DNA of 64,000 bases from Aphelidium insulamus. Its lineage: Eukaryota > Aphelidiomycota > Aphelidea > Aphelidiaceae. The stretch's first letter is position 1. Every line of letters starts with the position of its first letter. The notes under the pieces are model-generated. The model made no database searches and had not been told where the DNA came from. It was given only the letters and a program-made list of their open reading frames with translations. Below, piece by piece: positions 1 through 13,638 of the stretch. The stretch spans positions 1 to 64,000 of the forward strand of contig JAZDSV010000005.1 in assembly GCA_036784855.1 (NCBI GenBank), read 5' to 3'. The position numbers and the translations under genes are program-made.

Positions 1-1586
1 CTGTTGTTCCTGCTGTCCTTGTAGCTGCGCAAATGGATTCCCCTCTAGTAATGATCCTGAACCTTCCGTAGTCTGACTATCTCCACTATCAGAAGTGCCG
101 TGCTGCTCTCGTCGCTGCTGTTCTTTGTGTCTTCTACTCTCGTCCGCTCTCCGTGCTGCAGCTTCTTCCATTGCCGATTGGTCCAGTCCTAACTGTCGTG
201 CTCGTAGCAGACGCTCCCGCCTACTGAACCCTGGTGGAGGGCGACCACTTGCTGGTGGTGCTGTGCCTGCTTGCGTTGCTGATTGCACGGGTGGACTTGC
301 AAGCTGAATGTCAGGATCGGATAGCTGTGCTGAAGCTTGTGGTAACATATTGCCCGTGAGCCCTAAATCGCGTGAAGCGCTTGCAGAACCTTCAGTACTC
401 CGTGCTGTGGGAATGACTCTGGAGACGCCGAGCGGATTAGACGCAGTATTATGGCTACGCGATCCATCCTGCTGTTCCTGCCGTGGCAACTGCTCTTCTT
501 GTTGCCGCTGTTCTCGCACTAGCCGCTCTTGTCGCTGCCGTTGCCACCATTCTAGCTCCAGTTGCTGCTGACGATGCTGCTCTTGTTGCTGTTGTTCCTG
601 CTGTCGCTGCTGCTCTTGCAGCTGTTCTCGCAGCAGCCGCTCTTGTAGCTGCTGTTGCCACCAATCTAGCTCCAGTTGCTGCTTCAGTAGCTGCTGACGT
701 TGCTGCTCCTGCGCGGAGTAGCGAAGCACATGTGCTAGCTCTTCATCTTCAATTCTACTTTGCCGGCTTTCTGTTGCCGCTTGCGTCACTTGTACGTTTC
801 CATTTCGCGAGCGACCGCTTCTCACTGAGGCACTAGGCACAGCACCTTCATGTTCCTGCAATGAAAGCCTCATGGCCAGATTCAGAGCCGGAGCCAAGTA
901 GTCATCAGATGGCGACTGTGCACCAGCAGTGACAGGTGTTGCAGTGGGCGGCGGTCCGCGCCCTGCAGCATTTCAGTGAGTACAATGGAATCAATTCACA
1001 CTGAATACAAGAATAGTACACACCCACGGGAACTGAATCGGTGAGCAAGCTAAAAACTGGCGAGGTGCTGTATGTAAATGGGGGAGATCCCGATTTTGAG
1101 ATCAGCTTCGTAGTGTGCCGCCTCGGAAAATCGATACCAAATTTGAAATGCGCGATACCCGTCTTTAGGAAATTGGCGAAGCTCGTTCGGATTAGTCGTG
1201 GCACGTGGGCGGAAGTAAAATGGTTTAGTCAACATAAGCGTTGTCATCTCATGGTTACGTTGAATTAACGGCCCATCCACCACCGTCAACGGGGAGAGTA
1301 CCGTGGCGTGCGCATCATGTAGCACGGGGAGTAGTGCAAAACGTTCGCCAAAATTATTGTTTATGACAAGGTCTGACGAAATACCAATCCACAAACTAAG
1401 GATCTCTGGCTGTCCAGGCACTCTACCTCCCGATAACCATTCCACGTCGGCTGTACATTGCATCAGTACACAAATCATATGCAGTAAACGGAATGCAGCA
1501 GTAGACTTACCCTGCGCATTAACAGTGTAACGCAACAGAGTGACCACAATGGTCAATGCGGAGAATATAGCGGTGTGCATGGCCAA
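1..1586 (-). CDS. UIM-containing, Q/E/R-rich coiled-coil protein (partial)
   Basis: Minus-strand coding region that runs off the left edge, so its C-terminus is missing. The upstream exon (about 1050-1586) is a 178-codon open frame beginning with a hydrophobic stretch; its true start and the donor of the following intron are unclear. The downstream part, about 950 down to 1, is open in one frame. It contains two matches to the ubiquitin-interacting motif (hydrophobic-x-x-Ala-x-x-x-Ser-x-x-Glu): LNLAMRLSLQE near 850-885 and a weaker LAHVLRYSAQE near 725-755. A long Gln/Glu/Arg-rich stretch follows, with WWQ/EWWQ units and QEQQR-like repeats, which should form a charged coiled coil. An S/T/P-rich tail then runs to the edge. 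UIMs suggest binding of ubiquitinated cargo. Ankyrin-repeat ANKRD13-type proteins also end in UIMs, but I could not confirm their middle domain here. Function is not assigned. Confidence 0.5.
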
Positions 1587-1930
1587 AAGCTGTGCAGACT
1601 ATTATTACGTGAAGAAAAAAGACGACTACCGAGGCGCGCGCAAAAAAAAACTCGCATTATATCTGCGCGCTGAGCACGTGTCCGCTGTGGCCAATCACAT
1701 CGCGCCGATCGCGATCAGGTGAAGCTTGCATTTAGCTTGCATTTCCCTGCCGTAGAGCGCGTACATACGGAGCAATATATTAATATAATATAAAAATAAT
1801 ACGTACACTATATTGCCGTATGTGTTTCACGTTATTTGGTATACTCTGCGGTGTGTATATAGTGGCCATTGCACGTCTGTATTCATAACGTGACACTGGC
1901 TGACTGACTGATACTGATATTGATATAATC
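1587..1930. promoter_or_regulatory. Divergent intergenic region
   Basis: 344 bp between the UIM-protein gene (-) and the secreted-protein gene (+). It holds an A-run near 1640-1650 and a strongly AT-rich stretch at about 1773-1800 that could act as a core promoter element for either gene. There is no RNA gene or convincing reading frame. Confidence 0.4.
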
Positions 1931-3046
1931 ATGTTACTTGGCGCCACGTTACTCGCCGCACTGGCATGGGGTGTCCAGACTGACACCGCGGTTCACGGTA
2001 GTTGCTGCACTGCTCACTCATAAGTATTGTGCCGCTTGCTGATCTCACAGTCATGTGCCTGTGGCGCGATGGCGATTTCGACGCGTTCACCAATGGTGGC
2101 ATCTTTGTGGCTGCGGCTACGCCGCCCTCACCGACGCATGCATCTGCACACCTCGAGACGACGCTGCTACTAGATTACACCGTGTGCAGTGGTGAATTGT
2201 CCGCATGTGAACCGCCTAACTGGTCCGACGCAGTGGGCATTGACGGTGTCATCCAGGCGTTGTCGTCGTCGTCGTCGTCGAGCGCCGCGTCCTCAGTGCG
2301 CGCTCAAGTACAGAGACAGCTCGGTGTCGCGCTCAGTGCCCTTGCATTTGGCGCGCAGTGGCACAGACTGGAGACACCAGGCGTCTACCTGCGAAAGGTT
2401 AGCCAGGTGGACCAGTATTGGCTGCCAGAGAAAATCCCGCTCCCGAGTGCAGTTACTATCACTACTTCAGAGCAGCCACGGCGCGCACTATTGCGCATGA
2501 AGGTCTACTCTGGCGTAGAGTTTGTCTCGTTTGCAATTGACGTCGGGGCATTACCTCGCTCATTGACTACCACGGTGAGCACACTGTTCAACAGTGCGCC
2601 GACGATAATATTACAGAGCCTTGTGTCGATAGCTAGTCCTGTAACACCGCTACCAGTTGGTATATATCCCGTGCGCGTGTCTACAGACTCGTCCGCTGCA
2701 GTGGTATCTATAATTTAGGACAAATATTGAACCTAATTGATGTGTGCAGGGAGTGTGCCTCGTGAGTGTTGCAGTTGGCAATGCGCTGGTGAAGCTGGCT
2801 GCCGATGGCCCCTCTGCCGAAGTGGCATCTGAGGGGGAGCACGCCCACTCCGCACAGACACCCGTGTGCTTCATATTGGCGCCGTATCTACCGCGGTATA
2901 TTGAGTGGGCACGGCTCCATCTCCTGCACCACATCTCTGTCTATGGAGTGGGCCGACCGTATCAGACGTGGTGCGCCCAGGAGATGAACAAGCTGGTGCA
3001 GCGAATGTGCACGGAGGCGTACGAAGCTCAGGGCAGGCCTATTTGA
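1931..3046 (+). CDS. Secretory-pathway protein of unknown function
   Basis: Three exons by phase: 1931-1997, 2051-2703 and 2750-3046, giving 338 residues. Both introns are GT-AG (53 and 46 nt); the second has a CTAAT-like branch site. The start was chosen because exon 1 encodes a textbook signal peptide (MLLGATLLAALAW followed by a polar stretch). The rest has no other clear membrane segment, a Ser run encoded by a (GTC)n tract at about 2264-2281, and a C-terminal part with the string YLPRYIEWARLHLLHH. That string faintly recalls the start of family 92 glycosyltransferase domains, but the match is too weak to assign. Expected location is the ER or outside the cell. The 3' end of the last exon is duplicated just downstream (see the repeat at 3004-3164). 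Confidence 0.6.
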
Positions 3047-3164
3047 GCAAAGATACATGACATTTAAATTACTGGCTCATTATAAATGTGCACGGAGGCG
3101 TACGAAGCTCAGGGCAGGCCTATTTGAGCAAATATACATGACAATTATAATATTGGCTCTACTG
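3004..3164 (+). repeat. 81-bp tandem duplication of a gene 3' end
   Basis: Two adjacent units, 3004-3084 and 3085-3164. The first about 60 bp (the last 13 codons, the stop and start of the 3' UTR) are nearly identical; the remainder is visibly related but diverged. The second copy lies after the stop codon at 3044-3046, so it is non-coding. Confidence 0.85.
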
Positions 3165-3188
3165 GTACCCGCCATCCATAATTTACCG

Positions 3189-5111
<1,923 letters not shown>

Positions 5112-5780
5112 TTTGGCGCGCGTGTGTGTAAGGCGTGAGTGTGTAAGGCGTAACAAACAGTCGTGTGTCTATGTTCATCAAGTGAGCATTACTTTTGCAT
5201 TAAACAGCAGCTTCTCTGTATTCTATGTGATTATCCAAAGCCACGGTGTTTAATGGTCCAGAAATACAGACAGAAAGTGCGAATGGCTTACCTCTATTGC
5301 TTTGATTTTCTGCGACCAATTCTGAACAAGAAACTTGTCACGTCACTCTCGGAATTGATTTCTCATCGGCGCAATTGTCATAAGTTCATAGAATCAAATG
5401 CTTCTTCGACTTCGAATTGTGATATAAAGGAAATAATTAAAATGTGTTTCTATTTCCAGCGCTGCCACCTGCCGACCTTGATGCCTATTTATGCGCAGGT
5501 GATCAGCGTACCGATGCCGTTAGGAGCGCAACTCGTAACTCACCACTTCTACGACAATAGTTCAGGAGTCGTTGGTGCAGTTGACACGCGTTCCCAACGT
5601 TGTAATCAGAAAGCGGTGTGTAGTATTGTACAAGTATACTTTGTTATTATAAAAACGTAGTCAAGTCACGGACATCTAAATCATCTGTGCAAAGTATGGG
5701 CGTTTTGTAAGTTGGAATAATTTATGGAATTGTATTATCTTAATTGGGGTTTATTGAAGTGAATATTTTTGAAGATTTAT

Positions 5781-5824
5781 GGGGGTTTATTATGGATGAT
5801 GAAGTTATTGCCCACAACGCTCAA
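5781..5824 (+). repeat. 44-bp direct repeat, copy A
   Basis: Matches 6614-6657 with a single G/A difference. Read on the plus strand, each copy contains a short frame beginning MDDEVIAHNAQ (A) or MDDEIIAHNAQ (B), which closes within a few codons outside the repeat. Confidence 0.9.
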
Positions 5825-6016
5825 GCAAGCTGCAAGCGGTTGCCTTAATGACGGCCACAGACAGACGTGTCCTTAACCAACGAGAACTTTCGCAGACCGC
5901 TATGTTGAATATGAACCAATAGAATCGACACGCGTTTGTACAAACGCATCACTACCAGCAGGCCGCACCCAACAAAGAAGTGCTGCGTGAATCAATTGAA
6001 GTGAATTAAGAATTAA

Positions 6017-6593
6017 TTAATCTTCAACGGTCGGAAGCCACGCAGTCGGTACCATCAGCTCGTGCGGGCCAAAAGGACCGGAAAATGGAACGTCATGCTC
6101 GCATGCAGGAATCGAACTTGAAAGGGAAACACACTTACTGGCACCCCCAACGACGGCAATACCAACAGGTTGCACTGTAGGCGGGTAGGAGGGTTTTTGA
6201 AAATAACCGGCATCCTTGTCCACAGGGGACGACTGCGCATCGCGGTTGAACGTAGTGTTTTGAGTGTGGTGTTTGCTTTCTGTTTGGTCCATGCGCGCAA
6301 GACAATGTTGACCAAGTTGCGCAGTCCTTGTGTGCTTGTCGAATTTGAGTCGTGGTGCCAGTCATTCGTGGCATAAAATTCTGAAGTAGGCAACCCAGCG
6401 ACCATGCCATAGTGTGAGCTTTGGTGGGCTGCCAGGTGACAAAGTAGAGAATCGCTTTCAGAACCAGGCCGAGTCGTTGCATAGGGTCGATTGTCGTGTT
6501 GGTGTAGTGTATGCCTTCGTGAGCTACATAGCCGTCGTCATCCCAGCATTCGTAGACGCCGTAGTCGTCGTCATCCCCGTACGTTTGGGACAT
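6017..6593 (-). pseudogene. Possible small gene or decayed gene, unrecognised
   Basis: Three overlapping minus-strand frames look coding-like in sequence: one starting at 6593 with an acidic leader (MSQTYGDDDDYGVYE), one at 6405, and one ending at 6017 in a Pro-rich tail. They do not join through clear splice sites, so this is either a gene with unseen introns or a frameshifted relic. It lies entirely inside the pair of 44-bp repeats. No family is recognised. Confidence 0.25.
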
Positions 6594-6613
6594 CGAATTG
6601 TATTATCGGTTGT

Positions 6614-6657
6614 GGGGGTTTATTATGGATGATGAAATTATTGCCCACAACGCTCAA
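6614..6657 (+). repeat. 44-bp direct repeat, copy B
   Basis: Second copy of the 5781-5824 repeat, one mismatch. It lies 60 bp upstream of the HECT ligase start codon and just outside the 5' end of the minus-strand frame starting at 6593, so it sits in potential promoter DNA. Confidence 0.9.
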
Positions 6658-6716
6658 ATTGTATAATTAAAAAATATTTACATTGGTGCGCGCTGGTAAT
6701 TAGCGGCCAACACTTG

Positions 6717-9700
6717 ATGCCACCCAAAAGTTGCGCCAACGCGCCGCCAAGTAATTCCGCCGTCTCCACACAACAGCGCTCTGGCTCCACAACCCGCCGC
6801 ACTAGAAACAGCGGGGATACAGCATTGCCAGATATTTTGGATACGGCCGTGAGTAACGATAGCACCCATACCACGGGGCAACTGCGGCGATCTGTGCGCT
6901 TGGGTGCCAGACCGACAAGCACCAAACGTCGTGTTGGTGATACCGTCCACGCAGACGTCCCACCTGCATCAAACTCCACATCTGCCACCACTGCACCATC
7001 GCGCAAGATGCCGCGCCGCGCCAACAAGCAGCCACCACAGCAAGTTGGGCGCCAAACTCGGCGGTACGTGACAAGCTGTGTGTGTGTGTGTGTGTGCAAA
7101 TACTTATCAATATTCCATCTGCAGGCCCAAAATGAGCGCGCCGGCCGACTCATCCGCGTCCGACACCGACGCAGCTGAGGCCCATGTCAGTGCCGCTAGT
7201 GCCCGCCATGATGCTGCCGGGGACATCACTGGCACGCAGGGTGGCCCTGCCGCCAATGCCCTCTCCACTGACCACGATTCCGACGCCGACATGCACACAG
7301 ATGACGACGCAGCGCAGAAAGATGCCGCTCACGGAGGTCTCACGTCGTCGGACGATGCTCACAACGAAGATGAGGAGGATGAAGAGGAGGAGGATGGCCA
7401 CAATGGCGAGACTACCGACACGGCACCGTCCGACTCGGATGGCGCTGACCCGCTGTCAGCAATGCTCCGGCGCCTTGCTCAGCATGCCGGCATCGCCATC
7501 GGCGGTTTCGGCCAGGGTGCTGCCCTATGTACGTGTGATATGAGTGTGTGGCATGTGCCTGTGTGCTAATTGCCTAGCCGGTCGCTGGGATAATATCGTC
7601 CGCCTGCTGGAGAGCTCCGACATGTCGGAACAGTTCATGGGTGCCACCGAGCTATCGGACCTGCTGCTCATGGCCACAGAAGAGACGCTGGGACCCGGTA
7701 GTGGGTCCGGTTTCCGCGCCAGCACCATTGTTCCGCCCCTCGTCCGCGTGCTGACTGGCGAGAGTGTTGATGGTGGGGATGCGCCGCCCGAACTGGCTCT
7801 TCTTGCCTGTCGATGTCTGGCCAATTTGCTGGAGGCGCTTCCGTCTCCGTCGGTGCGCGCAGCTCTGATATCGGCCGGTGTTGTGCAGGCCCTGTGCAGC
7901 AAGCTCATCATGATCGATTATATCGACGTGGCAGAGCAGGCGCTCTCCCTGCTGGAAAAGTTGTCGCGTGACAATGCCTTGGACATACTGCGGGACGGCG
8001 GCATGGAGGCCGTGCTGACTTTTGTCGATTTCTTTGGCACGGGCACGCAGCGTGTGGCCGTTCAGTGTGCCGCCAACCTGGCCGCGGTAATGCGCAGCGA
8101 GTATTTGCCGCGGTGCCAGCCAGTGATGCCAATATTGACTAGGCTGTTACAAAGTGGCGACGCGCGTATTGTCGAAGCGGCCAGCCTGACCATGGGACGA
8201 ATAGTTCAGACTGTCCACGCCGCCTGGCGCAAACAACAGCTTGCTACTAATGGCAGCATAAAAGACCCGCTCGCTAGTGCGATGTATCGCTCCAGCGATG
8301 CACTCGACTCTAAGATCGATGATTTGGTCGATGTGGCGCTGATGACGGCAATTCTGCAAGTCATTGACAGCGCGTCGCGGCCAGCAATGCACAATCCGTT
8401 ATCCTTGTCTCAAGCCACGCTTAATTTGCTGGTCCAGTCTGTACAGCAGTGTGTTTCGCAGTCTGCCACGCTGGCCAAGCATTTCTCTGGTCTCGGCGTT
8501 GTGTCGACATTCAAGCACCTGCTCAGTGACAAGGAGTCTGTGGATGCGGCACAGCTGGAAGTGTCACCAAACCGTCCGGCCGATCACTGGATGTCGGTCG
8601 TGGATTTAGCTCTGGTCTGCTATCCGCCGTGTCCTATAGAGCGTACCTTTGAATTTGACGGTGGTCTCTTACTTGGACACTTCGGCGATGAGGCGGAGCT
8701 AAAGTTTCCACTGCAAGACGACGAGATTATAGAAGCCACCAACGTCGTCACAGAGAATATGGCTCTGCAAGCGACAGATATTGTGCCAATGTTTGTAGCG
8801 GTGTACCAATCTAGTTCCGGATGGCCTGTGCGAATTCGCTGCCTGCTGGTCATTGTACGCATTTGCTCGGCTCTCCAACAAGCTGACCTGCGGAAATGTC
8901 TCTGCAATGTACCGCTCGCTGCTTTCCTCTCTACTGTATTGCATGGTCTACTGGAAGATTTGACATGCGCCTCTGCGCCCCGTGAAAGCCAAGAAGCGTT
9001 TAATGACGATTACAAGGCTGAAACTTTGTTGGCCGTTGCGACCTATACGCTCTATCTGTGCCGAATCTTGTGTTTCAAACTGCCCGACACTTATACAGAA
9101 GTCCTCACCAGAGAGGGGGTTATCGATGAAATTGAACGACTTGCAAAAATGTGCGATGACGATGCCATTACTGGGGTACAGCTGCATGCGCAGCTAAGCG
9201 AAGCACAAGAAAAGATTGCAGCACAGAAAATCAAGTGCCGTGGTGTAAATGGCGAGCCAGGGTCTTCAATTTCGCCACGTGAGGAAAGGGCCGCATTAAA
9301 GGAACTGAACGTTACATACCGCTACCTGGCCACTCAGTGGTTCCGTCAACAACTATGTCTGGCCGCGGTTCGTTTTCTTGCCAGGTATGAGGGTTTTCCA
9401 ATATGCTGTTTTATCATTCTTATACGTGCCAGATTCAACGTCACAAACGATGTTGGCCTTCCGTCGGCTCTTCAAAATTTCAAGACTCTCGCTGACAAAC
9501 TGAACAGTGATGAAGGCTCGTCTCTTGCTGCTGTTGCCGCACTTTTTAGTGCTGAACAAGATAAACCGGCTACTGCAAGTATGACTTCGTTTGAACTCAA
9601 TCGCTCTGGACTTATCAATGCATTATTGACGTGGTTTTCGGACCAGTCCCGATGGTCTGAACGACTACAAGAATTCATTCGAGAATTTATGGATGCCAGC

Positions 9701-12601
9701 AATAGCGCATTTTATGTTTTGGTGACACAACTGCAACAATGTCTTTCTCGACAAGAACCGTTTGAGGTTCTCAACATAACCTCCAGCGGACTGGGTCCCG
9801 TTCATTCAACATCTGAAGCACGAAGTAGGCAGCAACAAACCCCGGACTCGGCTAGTAGTCTCAACTTTCTCACGCGCCAAATTCGAATCAGACTGACACC
9901 CGCGCCAGACGTGGTCAACAGTGTGCGCATGCTTGAAACCCGAAATTCGCGCAGCAACGACCCACATTCTTCTTCGTCTGCATCGGAGCCTCCGACGGAT
10001 GACCAAATGTCCGAGGTCTCATTGTCTCGACAATTCCCTGCCGGCCTTGTAGATATTGTGGTCTCTGTGCAGACAGTCACGTCATTCCAACATTTGCAGC
10101 ATTTTGTCCTGGCTCGCCTTCATCCTTACTTTCGCCTCTTGAAAGCCGCGAAGACTGCAAAGTCTTCTACTCAAGTGACCGAAGAAACATCATCCGACGC
10201 GGTTTCGCAATTGTACGACGAGTCAACAGACGACGAATATGGCATCAACAGCACTCCGATATTTGCCAGTGATGGCAGCGATAATGAAGGCTCTACTCGC
10301 GTGAGACACGACAGCAGTTTTGTTGAAACCTTGACCGGTGCATCAGATGAGCGACCGCCACAGCCACCGAGGTCGTTAGATAACGATTCGGCAGCGTGGA
10401 AGGTCGAATTCTCGCTCGGTGAAATGGCAGTAACAGACTCGATGACCGTGTTTGGCGCCGTCCACCGATTCGAGACGGAGAGCAAGGCGGCTTCTCGAGC
10501 CGGACAACCTATAGAGCGAGACGAAACAGTGTCCAACATATTTTCAGTGTTTGGCCGTGCCGGCGCCGGTAGCCGGGCTGTCGACGATGTGGATTATTTC
10601 GCCAACGTTTATACCGTGCACTATCGTCCCGTTCACCCTACCCTTGCTCCGCCTTCAAGCACCGGTGATGCTGTTGTGGCCAAATCCGCTCTGGATTTTC
10701 AGAACCACATATCGTCCACGATGCTGCCATTTCAAGATGTATACCGGTTGGACACTTGTGCAAGTGAAGACAAACTGAGCGGTCGTCAGGTAGCGGATCG
10801 GCCGCTCCCTGTGCAGGTGGACCATGAACTTTCAAACTCGCTGCTCAAACTCCTTTCACTGCTGAACGAGATCAACAGTTCTTCATTGATAGCTTCCAGC
10901 ACTGCTCGACTACCGGAAACGGTATTCATCAACAGGAAGCTGGCATCCAAGCTGGCGCGACAACTCTCTGACAAACTCGTGGTTTCGTGCGGGCTCGTAC
11001 CAGCATGGTGCTATTTATTGTGTCGATATTATCCGTTTTTAATCCCGCTGGAATCGCGACTCTCATTTCTTCATGTGACTGGCTACGGTGTCACGAGAAC
11101 GCTGATGGTATGTACATTTTGATATGATCTCATTTATAATATCTTAGACAATGGCACGTCAAGACGCAGCAGATGCCACCACGTCTCCCGTTTCATCGCG
11201 CCCCAACTCAATGTCTGGTGAACAGCAGCGCCAGCAACAACTGAATCGCGCTGTGGGTCGCATATCTAGGCAAAAAGTGCGCATTAGCCGGGACAAACTT
11301 TTCGCCTCCGCTCTGAAGGTCATGGAGACGTACGGAACCAGCAACCGGTACATGCTGGAGGTGGAATTCTTTAATGAAGTGGGCACCGGGCTGGGGCCGA
11401 CGTTGGAATTTTATGCTCTGGTCAGCGAAGAGTGGCAACGACGCAATCTCAATATGTGGCGCGATGATGATGCAAGCGGTGAAGGTCTGCATATCACCTC
11501 ATCCACTGGCCTGTTCCCCCGGCCATACTCATCAACCGCTGATGTCAGCCGCGTTATACACTACTTTACAATGCTTGGCCGATTCATTGCCAAGTCAATG
11601 TTTGACTTTCGAATCGTTGACCTGCCGCTCAATCCTGTATTCTTGCAGCGCGCAATGTATCACGGTCCCGACAGCGCCATGCTAATATCGGAGCATATAT
11701 CAAACTTGACAGGCAGGGAAGAGTTGCGCAAATTCCTTCGATACAGCGTTGCGGCAGTTGATGCGCGATTAGCGTCCAGTTTGGAAGATTTACTACACTT
11801 TCATCCCGACAGCGTCTCGGATGGCGCAGTCTCACTGCGCCATCCTGTCCACGGGAATACCCTGGACGAGCTGGCACTCGACTTTACCCTGCCTGGCTTC
11901 GACGATATCAAACTGGAGCTGCCAGCTGCCGATCCCAACGCTGCCACTGTGACCCGCTCGACTCTGGTGCACTATATTCAACAGGTGGCCGAAAAGACGC
12001 TTGTCAGCGGCATCGAGAGACAGCTGCAAGCATATTGCAACGGGTTCAACAGTGTATTTCCTATCCATAATCTGCGGGTTCTCGGCGGTGACGAGCTGGC
12101 ATCCATTCTCAGCAGCGGCCACTGGCAAGGATTGTGGACACGGCAAGGTAGGAGTGCATGGTGTGTTTTGGAACTTGATTTCAATGTATGTACAGAACTG
12201 TGCGATGCCATAAAGACGGACCACGGGTTCACGGCCGAGTCTGCGTGCATCGACTGGCTCATCGCGGAACTGACCACATTCGAGCAGGCGGAACAGCGCC
12301 TCTTTCTCCAGTTCATCACCGGCAGCCCCAAACTGCCCATCGGCGGATTCAAGGGACTGTCGCCGCCGCTGACTGTGGTGCGCAAGACGATTGATGGTGG
12401 GGCGCACGGCGATTCGTTCCTTCCCAGCGTCATGACCTGTGTAAAGTAGGTGCACATGGCTTTGAATGGCTGTCTCTATGCCTCACACATATTCATCAAT
12501 GCAGCTATCTGAAGCTGCCCGAGTACTCGAGCCGGCAAGTAATGCGCGATCGACTGCTGCTTGCCATGCGCGAAGGACAGGGCGCCTTTCACCTCTCGTA
12601 G
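6717..12601 (+). CDS. UFD4: UFD4/TRIP12-type HECT E3 ubiquitin ligase
   Basis: Exons by phase: 6717-7063, 7125-7528, 7578-9384, 9433-11107, 11148-12147, 12196-12445, 12505-12601; about 1859 residues. The N-terminus is basic and Ser/Thr-rich, followed by an acidic run encoded at about 7360-7400. An armadillo-like helical region starts near 7600 (the [15 protein letters not shown] string is typical of TRIP12). The C-terminal HECT domain ends [17 protein letters not shown] then GAFHLS; the Cys of TCVNYLKLP is the thioester-forming residue, split from YLKLP by the last intron. Known role: UFD4/TRIP12 ligases act in the ubiquitin-fusion degradation and N-degron pathways in nucleus and cytoplasm. 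Intron 1 contains a (GT)n run. The 48-nt introns at 9385-9432 and 12148-12195 are multiples of three without stops, so retention would not break the frame. The ATG at 6717 is the first in frame. Confidence 0.92.
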
Positions 12602-12661
12602 ACACACTATATGCACACACACACACCACATATATACTTGCACGGAACAGTATACGCCACT
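12602..12661. terminator. Convergent 3' region
   Basis: Only 60 bp separate the stop codons of the HECT ligase (+) and RPC5 (-). The region has a CA-rich run, and the two 3' UTRs must overlap. There is no clear AATAAA. Confidence 0.4.
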
Positions 12662-13638
12662 CTAATTGATCGTGCCTTGCTGCTGCTGTCCCAGCATGTC
12701 CATGTAGTGCCGGTGTGCCGTCAACACTGTTAGAGGCGCCTCATAGCCACGCCGTGCCACATCATCCGCCGGCAAGTACAGCGACTCGGCCATTTCACGC
12801 GCCTCCGTGGACTGCATGCATGAGTATATTACAGGTATAAGAATGAACTCAGTACACTCACGTCAGAGTCGTGGAAGGCGATGGGACGCCACTGCTCGTC
12901 TTCGATGGCGCGTTGCAGTGCATGCCGCTGACTGAGCATGGTGGGCACCTCGACAGTCTCCTTCTTCTGCAGGGACTGCTTGCGTGCCATGGCCGCAGAC
13001 GAGTTGGCCGCCTGCTTTGCCAACGCTGCCTGAGTCGCGTCTTCCCGGTCAGACTCCACGTCTGTACCGTCACCCCCGGCCAGCGCCGACGGGCCACCCA
13101 TGGCACGTCCACACCTCTCCATGGCGTCCAGGTGTGCCAGGGAGGGCCGCAGCGGCACACACGCCGATATCGGCCGCAAGTGCAACTCTCCGCCCTTGCC
13201 GAATACGGCGTGGTAGAGCACGTTGCCGGCCCCACTCGACGCGTCCAGTATGTTGCGGCCCTGCAGACACATGCGCGACAGGAGCCGCGAGTCGGTGCCG
13301 TCCGCGCTCTTGGCCGCCTCCCTGTCCACCGCCGTCATCTTTTGCAGTTGGACGGCGCGGTCGGCGCGCACAGCCTCCTGGAATCTCTCGCCGGCCTCCT
13401 GGTCGTAGACATGCGCGTGTGTGGCCAGCGGCTGGTCGACGCGCACGCACTGTGTGCCCGGCTTGATGTGCATGGGTGCCGGGGCATTGCCGCCAGGAGA
13501 CGCGATGAAATTGCCCGGCGCATCTGTGGAGTCTTGCCGTGGAAGGAGCGGCATCTGCAGCAGGTACAGACTGGTGCCGGGTGTGTCGCCAGCTGCGCGC
13601 AGGTGGACGGGAATGCGCCGCACTATCGCGTCGGTCAT
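12662..13638 (-). CDS. RPC37: RNA polymerase III subunit RPC5 (Rpc37)
   Basis: Two exons, 13638-12862 and 12811-12662, joined in phase 0 by a 50-nt GT-AG intron; 308 residues. It starts MTDAIVRRIPVHL and matches the RPC5 layout: an N-terminal beta strand and LYLLQMPL segment, then the diagnostic ELHLRPI...PLRPSLAHLD string in the middle, a charged Gln/Lys linker, and a C-terminal segment around WRPIAFHDSDSTEARE. RPC5 pairs with the Rpc53/RPC4 subunit to form the TFIIF-like Pol III module used in termination and reinitiation (established). This fungal form is close to yeast Rpc37 in size and lacks the long C-terminal extension of animal RPC5. The Met at 13638 is the first in the conserved frame. 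Confidence 0.85.

Larger units (their letters stand above)
5112..6716. other. Gene-poor region between SCH9-like and HECT ligase genes
   Basis: 1.6 kb without a confident gene. A plus-strand open frame at 5163-5660 shows no recognisable domain and odd composition. At 6017-6593 (-) there are overlapping short frames, listed separately. A 44-bp direct repeat brackets 5825-6613. I see no tRNA or rRNA gene. The last part is presumably the promoter of the HECT gene. Confidence 0.5.

Noticed and set aside
455-836. Ala-rich open frames on both strands in the CTG/CAG-rich region
   Set aside because: Shadows of the minus-strand Gln/Glu/Arg-rich coding sequence; the Ala-rich products arise from reading the same repeats in other frames.
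5163-5660. 165-codon plus-strand frame
   Set aside because: No recognisable domain, odd composition (many Cys/His/Ile in a low-GC stretch), no clear splice or promoter context. Probably a chance frame.
6100-6125. tRNA B-box-like GTTCGATTCC on the minus strand
   Set aside because: Flanking bases do not pair into a T-arm and no D-arm or acceptor stem could be drawn.
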